A stretch of DNA of 64,000 nucleotides. Source: Aestuariibaculum sediminum. GTDB lineage: Bacteria > Bacteroidota > Bacteroidia > Flavobacteriales > Flavobacteriaceae. Under the pieces are notes generated by a model. It saw only the letters and a list, made by a program, of their open reading frames with translations. It searched no databases and was not told where the DNA came from. Positions 44,739 through 55,381 of this stretch are shown piece after piece; the stretch's first letter is position 1; every line of letters starts with the position of its first letter. The DNA lies in the NCBI RefSeq assembly GCF_014596945.1, contig NZ_JACVXB010000004.1, positions 186,001 to 250,000 on the forward strand, given 5' to 3'. The translations under genes and the position numbers were made by a program.

Positions 44739-46589
44739 ATGGCAGAAGAAACCAATTACACCGAAGATAATATACGTTCGTTAGACTGGAAAGAGCATAT
44801 TCGAATGCGTCCAGGGATGTATATCGGTAAACTTGGTGACGGATCTTCACCAGATGATGGTATTTATATTCTTTTAAAAGAAGTTTTAGATAACTCTATT
44901 GATGAGTTTGTGATGGGGGCCGGGAAGACCATCGAAATTTCCATACAAGGTAATAAAGTAATTGTAAGAGATTTTGGTCGTGGTATTCCGCTAGGAAAGG
45001 TGGTCGATGTTGTTTCCAAGATGAATACAGGAGGGAAGTACGATTCCAAAGCCTTCAAGAAATCTGTCGGTCTTAATGGTGTTGGTACCAAAGCGGTGAA
45101 TGCGCTGTCTTCGTACTTTAGAGTTGAATCTACCAGAGATAACAAATCGGCATCAGCTGAATTCGAAAAAGGCGATTTAATAAATAAAGAATTTCTTGAA
45201 GAAACTTCACGCCGAAAGGGAACTAAAGTGTCTTTTGTTCCTGATGAAACCATTTTTAAAAATTATAAATTTAGAAATGAGTACATCGTTAAGATGCTTA
45301 AAAACTATGTGTACCTAAATCCGGGGTTAACCATTGTTTTTAACGGCGAGAAATATTATAGCGAGCATGGTTTAAAGGATTTATTATCTGAAAACATTAA
45401 TGTCGATGATAGATTATATCCTATAATTCATTTAAGAGGTGACGATATAGAAGTTGCTTTAACGCACAGTAAAACACAGTATAGTGAAGAGTATCATTCG
45501 TTTGTAAACGGACAAAATACAACACAGGGAGGAACGCACCTTAATGCGTTTCGTGAAGCGTTGGTAAAAACTATTCGTGAGTTTTATGGTAAAAATTATG
45601 ATGCTTCCGATGTTCGTAAATCGGTGGTAAGTGCGATAGCCATTAAAGTGATGGAACCGGTTTTTGAGAGTCAGACCAAAACAAAATTAGGGTCTACCGA
45701 TATGGGGGGCGATTTGCCAACGGTAAGAACCTATGTAAATGATTTTGTAAAAACCAATTTAGATAACTTTTTACATAAAAATCCTGAGGTTGCCGATAAG
45801 CTTCAACGCAAAATATTACAAGCCGAGCGCGAGCGTAAGGAGCTTTCTGGAATTAGAAAATTAGCCAAAGACCGCGCTAAAAAGGCCAGTCTTCATAATA
45901 AAAAATTACGAGATTGTCGTGTGCATTTTGGCGATCTCAAAAATGAGCGTAATCTGGAAACCACCTTGTTTATTACGGAGGGAGATTCGGCATCTGGAAG
46001 TATCACTAAATCTAGAGATGTAAATACTCAAGCGGTTTTCAGCTTAAAAGGAAAACCATTAAACTGCTATGGTTTAACCAAAAAAATTGTATACGAAAAC
46101 GAAGAATTTAATCTGTTGCAAGCTGCTTTAAATATAGAGGAGTCATTAGAGGATTTACGCTATAATAATGTTGTAATTGCTACAGATGCCGATGTAGATG
46201 GGATGCACATTCGTTTATTATTAATAACCTTCTTTCTTCAGTTTTTTCCGGAAGTCATCAAAGAAGGCCATTTATACATTTTACAAACCCCTTTGTTTAG
46301 GGTTAGAAATAAAAAGGAAACCATTTATTGTTATACCGAGGAGGAGCGTATTAACGCTATCGAAAAATTAAAACCAAAACCAGAAATTACTCGATTTAAA
46401 GGTTTAGGTGAGATTTCACCAGATGAGTTTAAACATTTTATTGGCGACGATATTCGTCTGGATCCTGTAATGCTGGATAGCAATATGTCTATTGAAGAAT
46501 TATTATCATTTTATATGGGTAAAAATACACCTTCAAGACAAGAGTTTATAATTGATAATTTAAAGGTTGAATTAGATATTATTGAATAA
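44739..46589 (+). CDS. parE: DNA topoisomerase IV subunit B
   Basis: ATPase subunit of the type IIA topoisomerase that separates daughter chromosomes. The 616-residue protein has the GHKL ATPase motifs ([35 protein letters not shown]), the transducer Lys in QTKTKLGS, and the TOPRIM site [13 protein letters not shown] with [13 protein letters not shown]. It is shorter than gyrase B of the phylum, and the linked A subunit lacks a GyrA box, both of which favour topoisomerase IV. Confidence 0.92.
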   Translation: MAEETNYTEDNIRSLDWKEHIRMRPGMYIGKLGDGSSPDDGIYILLKEVLDNSIDEFVMGAGKTIEISIQGNKVIVRDFGRGIPLGKVVDVVSKMNTGGKYDSKAFKKSVGLNGVGTKAVNALSSYFRVESTRDNKSASAEFEKGDLINKEFLEETSRRKGTKVSFVPDETIFKNYKFRNEYIVKMLKNYVYLNPGLTIVFNGEKYYSEHGLKDLLSENINVDDRLYPIIHLRGDDIEVALTHSKTQYSEEYHSFVNGQNTTQGGTHLNAFREALVKTIREFYGKNYDASDVRKSVVSAIAIKVMEPVFESQTKTKLGSTDMGGDLPTVRTYVNDFVKTNLDNFLHKNPEVADKLQRKILQAERERKELSGIRKLAKDRAKKASLHNKKLRDCRVHFGDLKNERNLETTLFITEGDSASGSITKSRDVNTQAVFSLKGKPLNCYGLTKKIVYENEEFNLLQAALNIEESLEDLRYNNVVIATDADVDGMHIRLLLITFFLQFFPEVIKEGHLYILQTPLFRVRNKKETIYCYTEEERINAIEKLKPKPEITRFKGLGEISPDEFKHFIGDDIRLDPVMLDSNMSIEELLSFYMGKNTPSRQEFIIDNLKVELDIIE

Positions 46590-46689
46590 ACAACTATTTG
46601 AATTATTAAAAAATTATTATTTCAACGTTAAATTACGAATATGTTATAAAGTTTCGTTAAAGTAGATATGTACTTATTGCGTTTAGAAT

Positions 46690-46697
46690 TATTTTTG
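46690..46697 (+). promoter_or_regulatory. Putative -7 box between parE and the small gene/parC
   Basis: TATTTTTG fits TAnnTTTG and lies 54 bases before the 47-codon gene that precedes parC. Confidence 0.45.
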
Positions 46698-46751
46698 TAG
46701 AAGAAAAACAATAATAATTACCTGGTTAATCAGGGTTAAAAACGAAATAAA

Positions 46752-46895
46752 ATGTTATACACAAAAGAAACTTTAGAAGAAACAAAAAGAGATTATTCTT
46801 ATTTACACGTTGAAAGCACAAGCACAGTAAATAGAAAACGTAAAATTAAAATTAAAGGGCGAGTATCCCTAAGCGGAAAGCCCAAAGTAAATTAG
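46752..46895 (+). CDS. Probable 47-residue basic protein between parE and parC
   Basis: A short frame, ATG to TAG, inside the 315-base gap between the topoisomerase subunits. It codes for 47 residues with an acidic/polar N-terminal half (KETLEETKRDYSYLHVES) and a strongly basic C-terminal half (NRKRKIKIKGRVSLSGKPK). A promoter box lies 54 bases upstream and parC starts 10 bases after the stop. No family is known to me; the basic tail could bind nucleic acid. It may also be a leader peptide or a chance frame. Confidence 0.45.
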   Translation: MLYTKETLEETKRDYSYLHVESTSTVNRKRKIKIKGRVSLSGKPKVN

Positions 46896-46904
46896 CAAAA
46901 CTAA

Positions 46905-49523
46905 ATGATTGAAGAAGGCGACGATTTAATAAATAACGAACAAGACGAACCGCAAGAAACAATTACCCGTGTTACGGGAATGTATAAAGATTGGTTTTTA
47001 GATTATGCCTCGTACGTTATATTAGAACGGGCCGTACCTGCAATAGAAGATGGGTTTAAACCTGTGCAACGCCGTATCATGCATTCCATGAAGGATTTGG
47101 ATGACGGTCGCTACAATAAGGTAGCTAATATTGTAGGTCATACCATGCAGTACCATCCTCATGGCGATGCCAGTATTGCCGATGCTATGGTGCAAATAGG
47201 TCAAAAAGATTTGTTAATTGATACTCAGGGAAACTGGGGTAATATATTAACAGGCGATGGTGCTGCTGCTTCTCGTTACATCGAAGCGCGTTTATCTAAA
47301 TTTGCGCTCGATGTCGTTTACAATCCAAAAATTACAGAATGGCAGGCCTCATATGATGGTCGACGAAAAGAGCCAATTAATTTACCAGTAATGTTTCCGC
47401 TATTGCTAGCGCAAGGAGCAGAAGGTATAGCAGTAGGTCTTTCCACAAAAATATTACCACATAACTTTATAGAACTTATTGATGCCTCAATAAAGCATTT
47501 ACAAGGAAAACGCTTCACCATAGTGCCCGATTTTCCGACAGCAGGTATAGCTGATTTTTCTAATTATAATGATGGTATGCGTGGTGGTAAAGTTAGAGTT
47601 CGAGCAAAAATATCTCAACTTGACAAAAATACGTTGGTCATTACGGAGTTGCCATTCGGAACGAATACCTCTTCGCTTATAGATTCCATTCTTAAAGCCA
47701 ATGATAAAGGGAAAATAAAGATTAAAAAAATTGAAGATAATACGGCTGCTCAGGTTGAAATTTTAGTACACTTACCATCTGGGTTGTCTCCCGATAAAAC
47801 CATTGATGCTTTATACGCGTTTACAAGTTGTGAAAGTTCGATTTCGCCACTGGGATGTGTTATAGAAGATAATAAGCCTCTATTTATTGGTGTTAGCGAA
47901 ATGCTTCGCCGTAGTACCGATAATACGGTTCAGCTTTTAAAGCAGGATTTAGAAATTAAACTCGGTGAGTTTGAAGAACAATGGCACTTTGCATCTTTAG
48001 AACGTATTTTTATTGAAAATCGCGTGTACCGCGACATCGAAGAAGAAGAGACCTGGGAAGGTGTCATACAGGCTATTGATAAAGGACTTCAACCGCATAT
48101 AAAACATTTAAAAAGAGCGGTTACCGAAGAAGATATTGTACGTTTAACAGAAATCAGGATTAAGCGTATTTCTAAATTCGATATCGATAAAGCGCAGCAA
48201 AAAATTGATGCATTAGAAGAACAAATTGCGCAAATAAAACATCATTTAGAACATTTAATTGATTACGCTATAGCATATTTTACCAGACTTAAAAAGGATT
48301 ATGGTGAAGGGCGAGAGCGCAAAACAGAAATCAGGACGTTCGACGATGTGGACGCAACAAAAGTGGTTATTCGTAATACAAAACTTTATGTGAATCGTGA
48401 AGAAGGTTTTGTAGGCACCTCTTTAAAACGAGACGAATATGTATGTGATTGTAGCGATATAGACGATGTTATTGTCTTTACAAAAAATGGAAGCATGATG
48501 GTTACCAAAGTCGACACCAAAACTTTTGTGGGTAAAGATATTATTCATGTTGCTGTATTTAAGAAAAAAGATAAACGTACTATTTATAACCTTATTTATC
48601 GCGACGGTAAAGGTGGTCCATCTTACATAAAGCGATTTAATGTAACCAGTATAACCAGAGATCGCGAATACGATTTAACCAATGGAAACAAAGGGTCTAC
48701 CTTATTGTATTTTTCAGCGAACCCAAACGGTGAGGCCGAAGTTGTAACTGTCTTTTTAAGACAGGCAGGAAGCATCAAGAAGTTAAAATGGGATATTGAT
48801 TTTGCTGATATTTTAATTAAAGGAAGAAATTCAAAAGGAAATCTGGTTACCAAATACAGTGTTAAAAAAGTAGAGCTTAAGGAAAAGGGTGTTTCTACTT
48901 TAAAGCCAAGAAAAATATGGTTCGATGAAACCGTTCAGCGTTTAAATGTTGATGGTCGAGGTGAATTACTGGGGGAATTTCGTGGTGAAGATAAATTGTT
49001 AATCATTAACCAAAAAGGAATTGTAAAAACTGTAACACCAGAGGTGACATTACATTTTGACAACGATATGATAGTGCTGGAAAAATGGATACCTAAAAAG
49101 CCAATTTCTGCAATTTATTACAATGGAGAACGTGAGTTGTATTACGTAAAGCGTTTTTTAATTGAAAATGAAGGCAGAGAGGAACTGTTTATTCCGGAAC
49201 ACGAAAATTCACGTTTGGAAATAGTATCTACTGATTGGTTACCTATGGCAGAAGTTGAGTTTGTGAAAGAACGTGGTAAAGACCGAAAAGATAATTTAGA
49301 AGTTAATTTAGAAGAATTTATAGCGATTAAGGGGATTGCGGCAATTGGAAATCAGTTAACTAAAGATAAGGTGAAACAAATTAATTTGTTAGCCCCCTTA
49401 CCTTTCGAAGCGCCTGAAGAAGTACATGCAGATGATCTAGAGGTTATTGATGAGGAGACTGTAGCTGGTAATGATGGAGATTCAAAAACATCAGATGATG
49501 ACGGCCAACCAACATTATTCTAA
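46905..49523 (+). CDS. parC: DNA topoisomerase IV subunit A
   Basis: DNA-cutting subunit that partners with ParE. The 872-residue protein has the winged-helix active site with Tyr125 in ASRYIEARL, the quinolone-region HPHGDASIADAM, a long coiled coil (about 415-470), and a C-terminal beta-propeller region with acidic tail (to 872). I see no QRRGGRG (GyrA box), which separates it from gyrase A. Its last four bases overlap the convergent terC gene. Confidence 0.92.
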   Translation: MIEEGDDLINNEQDEPQETITRVTGMYKDWFLDYASYVILERAVPAIEDGFKPVQRRIMHSMKDLDDGRYNKVANIVGHTMQYHPHGDASIADAMVQIGQKDLLIDTQGNWGNILTGDGAAASRYIEARLSKFALDVVYNPKITEWQASYDGRRKEPINLPVMFPLLLAQGAEGIAVGLSTKILPHNFIELIDASIKHLQGKRFTIVPDFPTAGIADFSNYNDGMRGGKVRVRAKISQLDKNTLVITELPFGTNTSSLIDSILKANDKGKIKIKKIEDNTAAQVEILVHLPSGLSPDKTIDALYAFTSCESSISPLGCVIEDNKPLFIGVSEMLRRSTDNTVQLLKQDLEIKLGEFEEQWHFASLERIFIENRVYRDIEEEETWEGVIQAIDKGLQPHIKHLKRAVTEEDIVRLTEIRIKRISKFDIDKAQQKIDALEEQIAQIKHHLEHLIDYAIAYFTRLKKDYGEGRERKTEIRTFDDVDATKVVIRNTKLYVNREEGFVGTSLKRDEYVCDCSDIDDVIVFTKNGSMMVTKVDTKTFVGKDIIHVAVFKKKDKRTIYNLIYRDGKGGPSYIKRFNVTSITRDREYDLTNGNKGSTLLYFSANPNGEAEVVTVFLRQAGSIKKLKWDIDFADILIKGRNSKGNLVTKYSVKKVELKEKGVSTLKPRKIWFDETVQRLNVDGRGELLGEFRGEDKLLIINQKGIVKTVTPEVTLHFDNDMIVLEKWIPKKPISAIYYNGERELYYVKRFLIENEGREELFIPEHENSRLEIVSTDWLPMAEVEFVKERGKDRKDNLEVNLEEFIAIKGIAAIGNQLTKDKVKQINLLAPLPFEAPEEVHADDLEVIDEETVAGNDGDSKTSDDDGQPTLF

Positions 49524-50317
49524 TTTGCTTTATCTTGTTTTTTCTGAATCCTAAAGTTTAAAAATTCAACAAACAGCGAAAAGGCTATAGCAAAATACAA
49601 ATAGCCTTTAGGTATAGCTCCAACAGTATTGCCAAATAATCTGGTATGCGATAGGTGAGCTGCTTCGGTTATTAGCATAAAACCTATAAGGATTAAAAAG
49701 GCTAATCCAAGCAACTGCATACTGGGATGTGTGTTTATGAATTTTCGAATAGGGTTCGCAAAACCAATCATAATAGCAATCGAGATAACTACAGCTATTA
49801 TCATCAACATTAGGTTATAGTTATGGTTTTCATGTAAGCCATTAGTCATGCCCACTGCTGTTAAAATAGAGTCAATAGAAAAGATAAAATCTATTATAAG
49901 AATTTGGACTAAAGCTTGCGATAAGCTTTTTAGTTTCTTCTTGTTTAAATTGTCTTCGTCATGTTTTGGCATTTCTACTTTTTCATGAATTTCAGAGGTG
50001 CTTTTAAAGATTAAAAACAAGCCTCCAGAAAATAAAATAATAGCCTGCCAGCTTACAGCTATGTGTATCCAAGATAAATCAATGGTGTAAAAAGGGTCTT
50101 TTAATCCAATTAAAAACGTTACAAAAAAGAGCAAAATAATACGCTGTACCATCGCTAACAGTAAACCTATAGTTGTCGCCTTAGATTGTTGATTTTCTGG
50201 TAATTTATTGGCGGCTATTGAAATAAAAACAATATTATCTATACCTAAAATGATTTCTAAAAATGTTAAGGTCAGTAGCGCCATAATAGCATCGCTGGTA
50301 AAGAGAAAATCTAACAT
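49520..50317 (-). CDS. TerC family membrane protein
   Basis: A 265-residue inner-membrane protein with about seven hydrophobic helices. The family hallmarks LEIILGIDNIVFISI near the N-terminus and IDFIFSIDSILTAVGMT in the middle each carry a membrane-buried Asp. TerC proteins are linked to tellurite resistance and, in several bacteria, to manganese export to secreted enzymes. The stop overlaps parC's stop by four bases on the opposite strand. Confidence 0.9.
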   Translation of the reverse strand: MLDFLFTSDAIMALLTLTFLEIILGIDNIVFISIAANKLPENQQSKATTIGLLLAMVQRIILLFFVTFLIGLKDPFYTIDLSWIHIAVSWQAIILFSGGLFLIFKSTSEIHEKVEMPKHDEDNLNKKKLKSLSQALVQILIIDFIFSIDSILTAVGMTNGLHENHNYNLMLMIIAVVISIAIMIGFANPIRKFINTHPSMQLLGLAFLILIGFMLITEAAHLSHTRLFGNTVGAIPKGYLYFAIAFSLFVEFLNFRIQKKQDKAN

Positions 50318-50526
50318 AACTATAAATTTTAAGAGCTAAATTTAATCAATACAGATTAATTTCTGTAAAATTTACAATTGTGTTTGTAATGAAAATAAGG
50401 TTTTATAAATTGAAGGATTTTTAAGCAATATTAAAAACAGAAAAAGAAAACTCTTAACGAAATTTTTAGATTTTGCGAATAGATTAACTGTATCTTTACA
50501 CCCGCGTTTCAATTATAAATTAAACT

Positions 50527-52128
50527 ATGTTGTTAGACGGTATTTCATTTAAAAAAACAGGATATTTTTCAAGTCTCATAAACGACTACCTGGATGAAAA
50601 CCCGCTTCTGCAATCCTTTTATAACAGACATCCTAATGTTGTTAATTTTGGTGAACAATTAAAAGAAAAGACAACTCATTTTAATGAAAATTCCAGAAAA
50701 ATATTAGTCCAAACGCTTTTTGAGCAGTACAAAAACGTAGATGCTTCTGAGTTAACGCTGAATCATATCGAATTGTTATCTTCTGCAAGTACTTTTACAA
50801 TAACCACAGGACACCAGTTAAATTTATTTACAGGACCATTATATTTTCTATACAAAATTGTTTCTGCTATAAATCTTTCGAAAGAATTAAAAAAACAGTA
50901 TCCCGATTATAATTTTGTGCCAGTGTATTGGATGGCAACCGAGGATCATGATTTCGAAGAAATTAACTTTTTTAATTTTAAAGGAAAAAAAATACAATGG
51001 AATACGAAATCTGGTGGAGCTGTTGGTGAATTATCTACCAGTGGTTTAGATGAGGTTTTTAATTTATTTGCTTTAGAATTAGGGCCGGGTGTACATGCTG
51101 AGTATTTAAAGTCGCTGTTTAAATCGGCGTATTTAGATCATGATAATTTGGCTGAAGCAACGAGATATCTGGCTAACGAATTATTTAAGGACTACGGATT
51201 GGTTATAATTGATGCGAATAATAGAGCTTTAAAGCAACAATTTATTCCTTATGTAAAGGAAGAGTTATTTAAAAATACTTCTTTTCAGCAAGTTTTAGAG
51301 ACCAGTGACAAATTAAGTGAAGTAAATACCGATTATCCTATTCAGGTAACACCTCGAGAAATTAACATATTTTATATTAAAGAAGGTCTTCGCGAACGCA
51401 TAGTATTTGAGGACGGTGTGTTTAAGGTATTGAATACATCTATGTCATGGACGGAATCCGAAATTGAAAAGGAGCTAAATGAATGCCCAGAGCGTTTTAG
51501 TCCGAATGTAATAACGCGTCCGCTTTATCAGGAGGTTATTTTACCGAATTTAGCTTATATAGGCGGAGGAGGTGAGCTGGCTTATTGGTTTCAGTTAAAA
51601 TCGTATTTTAATCAGGTCGATGTTCCGTTTCCAATTTTAATATTACGTAACTCGGTATTAATTGAAACGGAAAGCCAACACAAAAAGTTAGAAAAATTAA
51701 ATATTTCAAATCATGATATATTTTTAAATCAATCGGCATTCATTAATAAAAAAGTTAGAGAAATATCAAACATTGATATTGATTTTTCATCACAAAAAGA
51801 AGCACTTCAAAAACAATTTGAAGATTTATATGCTTTAGCTAAACAAACCGATAAATCTTTTTTAGGTGCTGTAAAAGCACAGGAGGTGAAACAGTTAAAG
51901 GGTTTAGAAAAACTTGAAAAACGTTTACTTAAAGCGCAAAAGAAAACCTTGGCGGATCAGGTTAACAGAATGACTGAATTGCAAAACGAATTATTTCCAA
52001 ATCAAAGTTTACAGGAACGAAACACCAATTTTTCTCAATTTTATTTAGAACACGGTAAGCAACTTATTCCTGAATTAATTAAACATCTTAATCCTTTAAC
52101 AAAGGAATTTTCCCTATTAAAATTATAA
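50527..52128 (+). CDS. bshC: Bacillithiol biosynthesis cysteine-adding enzyme
   Basis: BshC adds cysteine to glucosaminyl-malate to make bacillithiol, a low-molecular-weight thiol. The 533-residue protein has a Rossmann-like core with TITTGHQLNLFTGPLYFLYKI, YWMATEDHDFEEI and YIGGGGELAYWFQLK, and a C-terminal coiled coil at about 420-510. Length is typical. The decarboxylase gene begins ten bases downstream. bshA and bshB are not in the window. Confidence 0.93.
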   Translation: MLLDGISFKKTGYFSSLINDYLDENPLLQSFYNRHPNVVNFGEQLKEKTTHFNENSRKILVQTLFEQYKNVDASELTLNHIELLSSASTFTITTGHQLNLFTGPLYFLYKIVSAINLSKELKKQYPDYNFVPVYWMATEDHDFEEINFFNFKGKKIQWNTKSGGAVGELSTSGLDEVFNLFALELGPGVHAEYLKSLFKSAYLDHDNLAEATRYLANELFKDYGLVIIDANNRALKQQFIPYVKEELFKNTSFQQVLETSDKLSEVNTDYPIQVTPREINIFYIKEGLRERIVFEDGVFKVLNTSMSWTESEIEKELNECPERFSPNVITRPLYQEVILPNLAYIGGGGELAYWFQLKSYFNQVDVPFPILILRNSVLIETESQHKKLEKLNISNHDIFLNQSAFINKKVREISNIDIDFSSQKEALQKQFEDLYALAKQTDKSFLGAVKAQEVKQLKGLEKLEKRLLKAQKKTLADQVNRMTELQNELFPNQSLQERNTNFSQFYLEHGKQLIPELIKHLNPLTKEFSLLKL

Positions 52129-52137
52129 AAAATAGAC

Positions 52138-53511
52138 ATGCATAAAATTGACATGGGACTCATTGAAATGACATTAGATATCATGAAATATGTCATTGGA
52201 AGAGTATCAGAAGTAGAACACCCAATTGGAAAACCAAAAAAATACGAAGAGTTAAAAGCGTTGGTAGGAGAAACCATCACAGAAAAGGGAGTTGGAGGCG
52301 AGTATGCGTTTAACCTTTGGAGAGAGCACTTATCTAAAGCCAATGTGCCTGTAGATCACCCAAGAAATTTAGCTTTCGTTCCAGCTTCACCAACCAGAGC
52401 AGCCATTATGTTCGATTTAATTACGGCGGCATCAAGTATTCACGGTGCGTACTGGATGGAAGGTGCAGGTGGTATTTTCTGTGAAAATGAAGCCATGAAA
52501 TGGATTGTGTCATTAACCGGAATGCCTGAAGGAGCATTTGGAGTATTTACCAGCGGCGGAACATCGGCAAATCTTTCGGCTATTGTTACAGCTAGGGAAA
52601 ACTGGCGTAGTTTAGATGCATCTCATAAAGGTGAAAAGGGGTTGATTATAACGTCAATTGGAGCGCACTCATCTGTTAAGGCTATGGCAAAAGTAGCCGA
52701 TATTGACGTGCATTTAGTTGATACCGAAGATCGTTTAGAAGCTGATGCTTTAAGAGAAGCTATTGATAGTTTATCATCAGCTGAGCGCCATCGTTTATTT
52801 GCGGTGGTAGGTACTGGTGGAACCACAAATGCCGGAATTGTTGACGATTTAGATGGTATTGCTGATATCTGTGCTGAAGAAAATTTATGGTTTCATGTTG
52901 ATGCGGCCTACGGTGGTGGTGCTTTGTTAGCAGATTCTGTAAAACATTTGTTTAAAGGCATTGAAAAAGCAGATAGTGTTACCATTGATCCACATAAATG
53001 GTTGTTTTCACCTTACGATTGTGGTGCTGTTATATATAAAGAACCCGAATTAGCAAAACAGGCACATTCGCAACAGGGGTCATATTTGGATATTTTTAAA
53101 GATGAAGGTGCTCACGGATTTAATCCAACCGATTATCAGATTCAATTAACGCGACGTGTAAGAGGGTTACCATTATGGTTTTCATTAGCTATGCACGGTA
53201 CAGATAAGTATAAAGAAGCGGTTGAGCGTGGCGTAGAACTGGCACAAATTGCTGGTAAAATGATTGAAGAAAGTCCGTATTTAGAATTAGTAAGAGAGCC
53301 TAGTTTATCTTGTGTGTTGTATCGACGAAAAGGATGGGCACCTCAGGATTATACGAACTGGACCTACGAAAATCATAAAAAGGGATTCGCTTTGGTAACG
53401 CCAACAAAATGGAAAAATGGCGAGAGCTTTGAAACCGTATCTCGTTTTTGTTTTATCAATCCCGATACTACCGAACGTGATATCGAGATGATATTAGAAA
53501 CCATGGCCTAG
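52138..53511 (+). CDS. PLP-dependent decarboxylase, group II
   Basis: A 457-residue fold-type I enzyme. The PLP lysine is in IDPHKWLFSPYDCG, preceded by HVDAAYGGG (cofactor-ring Asp) and the TSGGTSANLSAI phosphate-binding loop. The family includes aromatic amino acid, glutamate and aspartate decarboxylases; the sequence does not tell me the substrate. It is ten bases from bshC and so probably co-transcribed. A role in making beta-alanine or in thiol metabolism is possible but only a guess. Confidence 0.85.
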   Translation: MHKIDMGLIEMTLDIMKYVIGRVSEVEHPIGKPKKYEELKALVGETITEKGVGGEYAFNLWREHLSKANVPVDHPRNLAFVPASPTRAAIMFDLITAASSIHGAYWMEGAGGIFCENEAMKWIVSLTGMPEGAFGVFTSGGTSANLSAIVTARENWRSLDASHKGEKGLIITSIGAHSSVKAMAKVADIDVHLVDTEDRLEADALREAIDSLSSAERHRLFAVVGTGGTTNAGIVDDLDGIADICAEENLWFHVDAAYGGGALLADSVKHLFKGIEKADSVTIDPHKWLFSPYDCGAVIYKEPELAKQAHSQQGSYLDIFKDEGAHGFNPTDYQIQLTRRVRGLPLWFSLAMHGTDKYKEAVERGVELAQIAGKMIEESPYLELVREPSLSCVLYRRKGWAPQDYTNWTYENHKKGFALVTPTKWKNGESFETVSRFCFINPDTTERDIEMILETMA

Positions 53512-53560
53512 AAAATTTAAAAAAAAACAGACACCTAATTGTCAATATAAAATCTATTAT

Positions 53561-53568
53561 TATTTTTG
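53561..53568 (+). promoter_or_regulatory. -7 box immediately before the guaA start (leaderless candidate)
   Basis: TATTTTTG fits TAnnTTTG; its last G is four bases from the A of the guaA ATG. An in-frame TTG within the box is thus unlikely to be a start codon. Confidence 0.45.
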
Positions 53569-53571
53569 CGC

Positions 53572-55107
53572 ATGCAACACGATAAGGTATTAATTTTAGA
53601 CTTCGGATCGCAATACACACAGCTTATTGCACGTCGAGTACGAGAACTCAACATTTATTCCGAAATACATCCATTTAACAAAGTTCCATCAGATTTAGAA
53701 TCTTACAAAGCGGTTATTCTTTCAGGTAGCCCAAACTCTGTAAGAGGCGAAAACGCATTACACCCGAACCTGGAAGGCATAAGAGGGGTAAAGCCTATGT
53801 TAGCCGTTTGCTATGGAGCGCAGTATTTAGCCCATTTTTCAGGAGGAAATGTAGCACCTTCGAACACCAGAGAATATGGCCGTGCGAATTTATCTTTCAT
53901 TAAAAGTGATGAGGAATTTTTTGCAAATATAAATGAAGGAAGTCAGGTTTGGATGAGTCATAGTGATACTATTAAAGAATTACCTACTAATGGTGTTTTA
54001 ATAGCAAGTACAAATGATGTCGCCAATGCCGCTTACAAAATAGAAGGAGAAATTACATATGCTATTCAATTTCATCCGGAGGTTTACCACTCTACAGATG
54101 GAAAGCAATTACTAGAAAACTTTTTAGTGAATATTGCCAATGTTAATCAAGACTGGACGCCTGATTCATTTGTTGAGGAAACGGTGGAAGCTATTCAAGA
54201 GAAAGTTGGAAATGATAAAGTTGTACTCGGGTTATCTGGGGGAGTAGATTCTACCGTGGCCGCAGTACTGCTAAATAAAGCTATTGGAGGTAACCTATAC
54301 TGTATATTTGTAAATAATGGTTTATTACGTAAAAACGAATTTGAAAGCGTATTAAATCAGTACGAAGGTATGGGGCTTAATGTTAAAGGTGTAGATGCCT
54401 CTCAACGTTTTCTTGAAGCATTAAAAGGGCTTGAAGATCCTGAACTTAAGCGTAAAGCAATTGGAAAAACGTTTATTGAAGTTTTTGATGATGAAGCTCA
54501 TAAATTAACCGATGTTAAATGGTTAGCACAAGGTACTATTTATCCAGACGTTATTGAAAGTGTTTCAGCAACAGGAGGACCTTCAGCAACCATAAAGAGT
54601 CATCACAATGTAGGAGGGTTGCCAGATTTCATGAAACTAAAAATAGTAGAGCCTTTACGTGCAATCTTTAAAGACGAAGTGCGACGTGTAGGTGCAACTT
54701 TAGGGATTGACCCTGAGTTATTAGGGCGTCATCCTTTCCCAGGTCCTGGGTTAGGTATTCGTATTCTGGGAGATATAACTGCCGAAAAGGTAAGGATTCT
54801 TCAGGAAGTGGACGCTATCTTTATTAACGGATTAAAATCTTGGGGACTTTACGATAAAGTATGGCAGGCTGGAGCCATGTTGCTTCCTGTAAACAGCGTT
54901 GGCGTAATGGGTGATGAGCGTACATATGAAAAATGTGTAGCTCTTAGAGCCGTAGAAAGTACCGATGGTATGACTGCCGACTGGGTTAATTTACCTTACG
55001 AATTTTTGCAAAAAACATCTAACGAGATAATAAATAAAGTAAAAGGCGTTAATAGAGTAGTATATGATATTAGCTCGAAACCGCCAGCAACAATTGAATG
55101 GGAATAA
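53572..55107 (+). CDS. guaA: GMP synthase (glutamine-hydrolysing)
   Basis: Turns XMP into GMP using glutamine nitrogen and ATP. The 511-residue protein has a class I amidotransferase domain (about 5-195; [11 protein letters not shown], nucleophile in [16 protein letters not shown]) and an ATP pyrophosphatase domain ([12 protein letters not shown]) with the C-terminal dimerisation part ending [10 protein letters not shown] use ATG 53572 (MQHDKV) and not the in-frame TTG six bases earlier, because that TTG lies in the promoter box and MQHDKV is the family start. Confidence 0.95.
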   Translation: MQHDKVLILDFGSQYTQLIARRVRELNIYSEIHPFNKVPSDLESYKAVILSGSPNSVRGENALHPNLEGIRGVKPMLAVCYGAQYLAHFSGGNVAPSNTREYGRANLSFIKSDEEFFANINEGSQVWMSHSDTIKELPTNGVLIASTNDVANAAYKIEGEITYAIQFHPEVYHSTDGKQLLENFLVNIANVNQDWTPDSFVEETVEAIQEKVGNDKVVLGLSGGVDSTVAAVLLNKAIGGNLYCIFVNNGLLRKNEFESVLNQYEGMGLNVKGVDASQRFLEALKGLEDPELKRKAIGKTFIEVFDDEAHKLTDVKWLAQGTIYPDVIESVSATGGPSATIKSHHNVGGLPDFMKLKIVEPLRAIFKDEVRRVGATLGIDPELLGRHPFPGPGLGIRILGDITAEKVRILQEVDAIFINGLKSWGLYDKVWQAGAMLLPVNSVGVMGDERTYEKCVALRAVESTDGMTADWVNLPYEFLQKTSNEIINKVKGVNRVVYDISSKPPATIEWE

Positions 55108-55126
55108 ATCTCATTTGGTAAATTAG

Positions 55127-55178
55127 AAAATGGTTTGTATCTGGTTAAAAATTTAAATCGATGCAAACCATTTTTTTT
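55127..55178 (+). terminator. Terminator after guaA
   Basis: Stem AAATGGTTTG / CAAACCATTT with a 26-base loop and a long T run. The large loop makes it less certain. Confidence 0.6.
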
Positions 55179-55381
55179 TAATTGAGTTTGTATTTATTAC
55201 GAACAATATTTTTAGTTTAGCAGTATCTTAAATGTATAAAGTTTACGTATATACGTTATAGATTTATATCATTTTGTTTTTCAATAAGTTTCTAGTTTGG
55301 CATATTATATGTAACGTTTGAAACTATAAGTGTGTCTATATATAGGTATTCTTATCCTTAACAATAAAAAAAATAGATTAA

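Noticed and set aside
50364-50376. Palindrome TGTAAAATTTACA upstream of terC
   Set aside because: Short arms made mostly of A and T; such sequences are expected by chance in this AT-rich DNA.
53566-53571. TTG start for guaA
   Set aside because: It lies in the promoter box and would add two residues before the conserved MQHDKV start.
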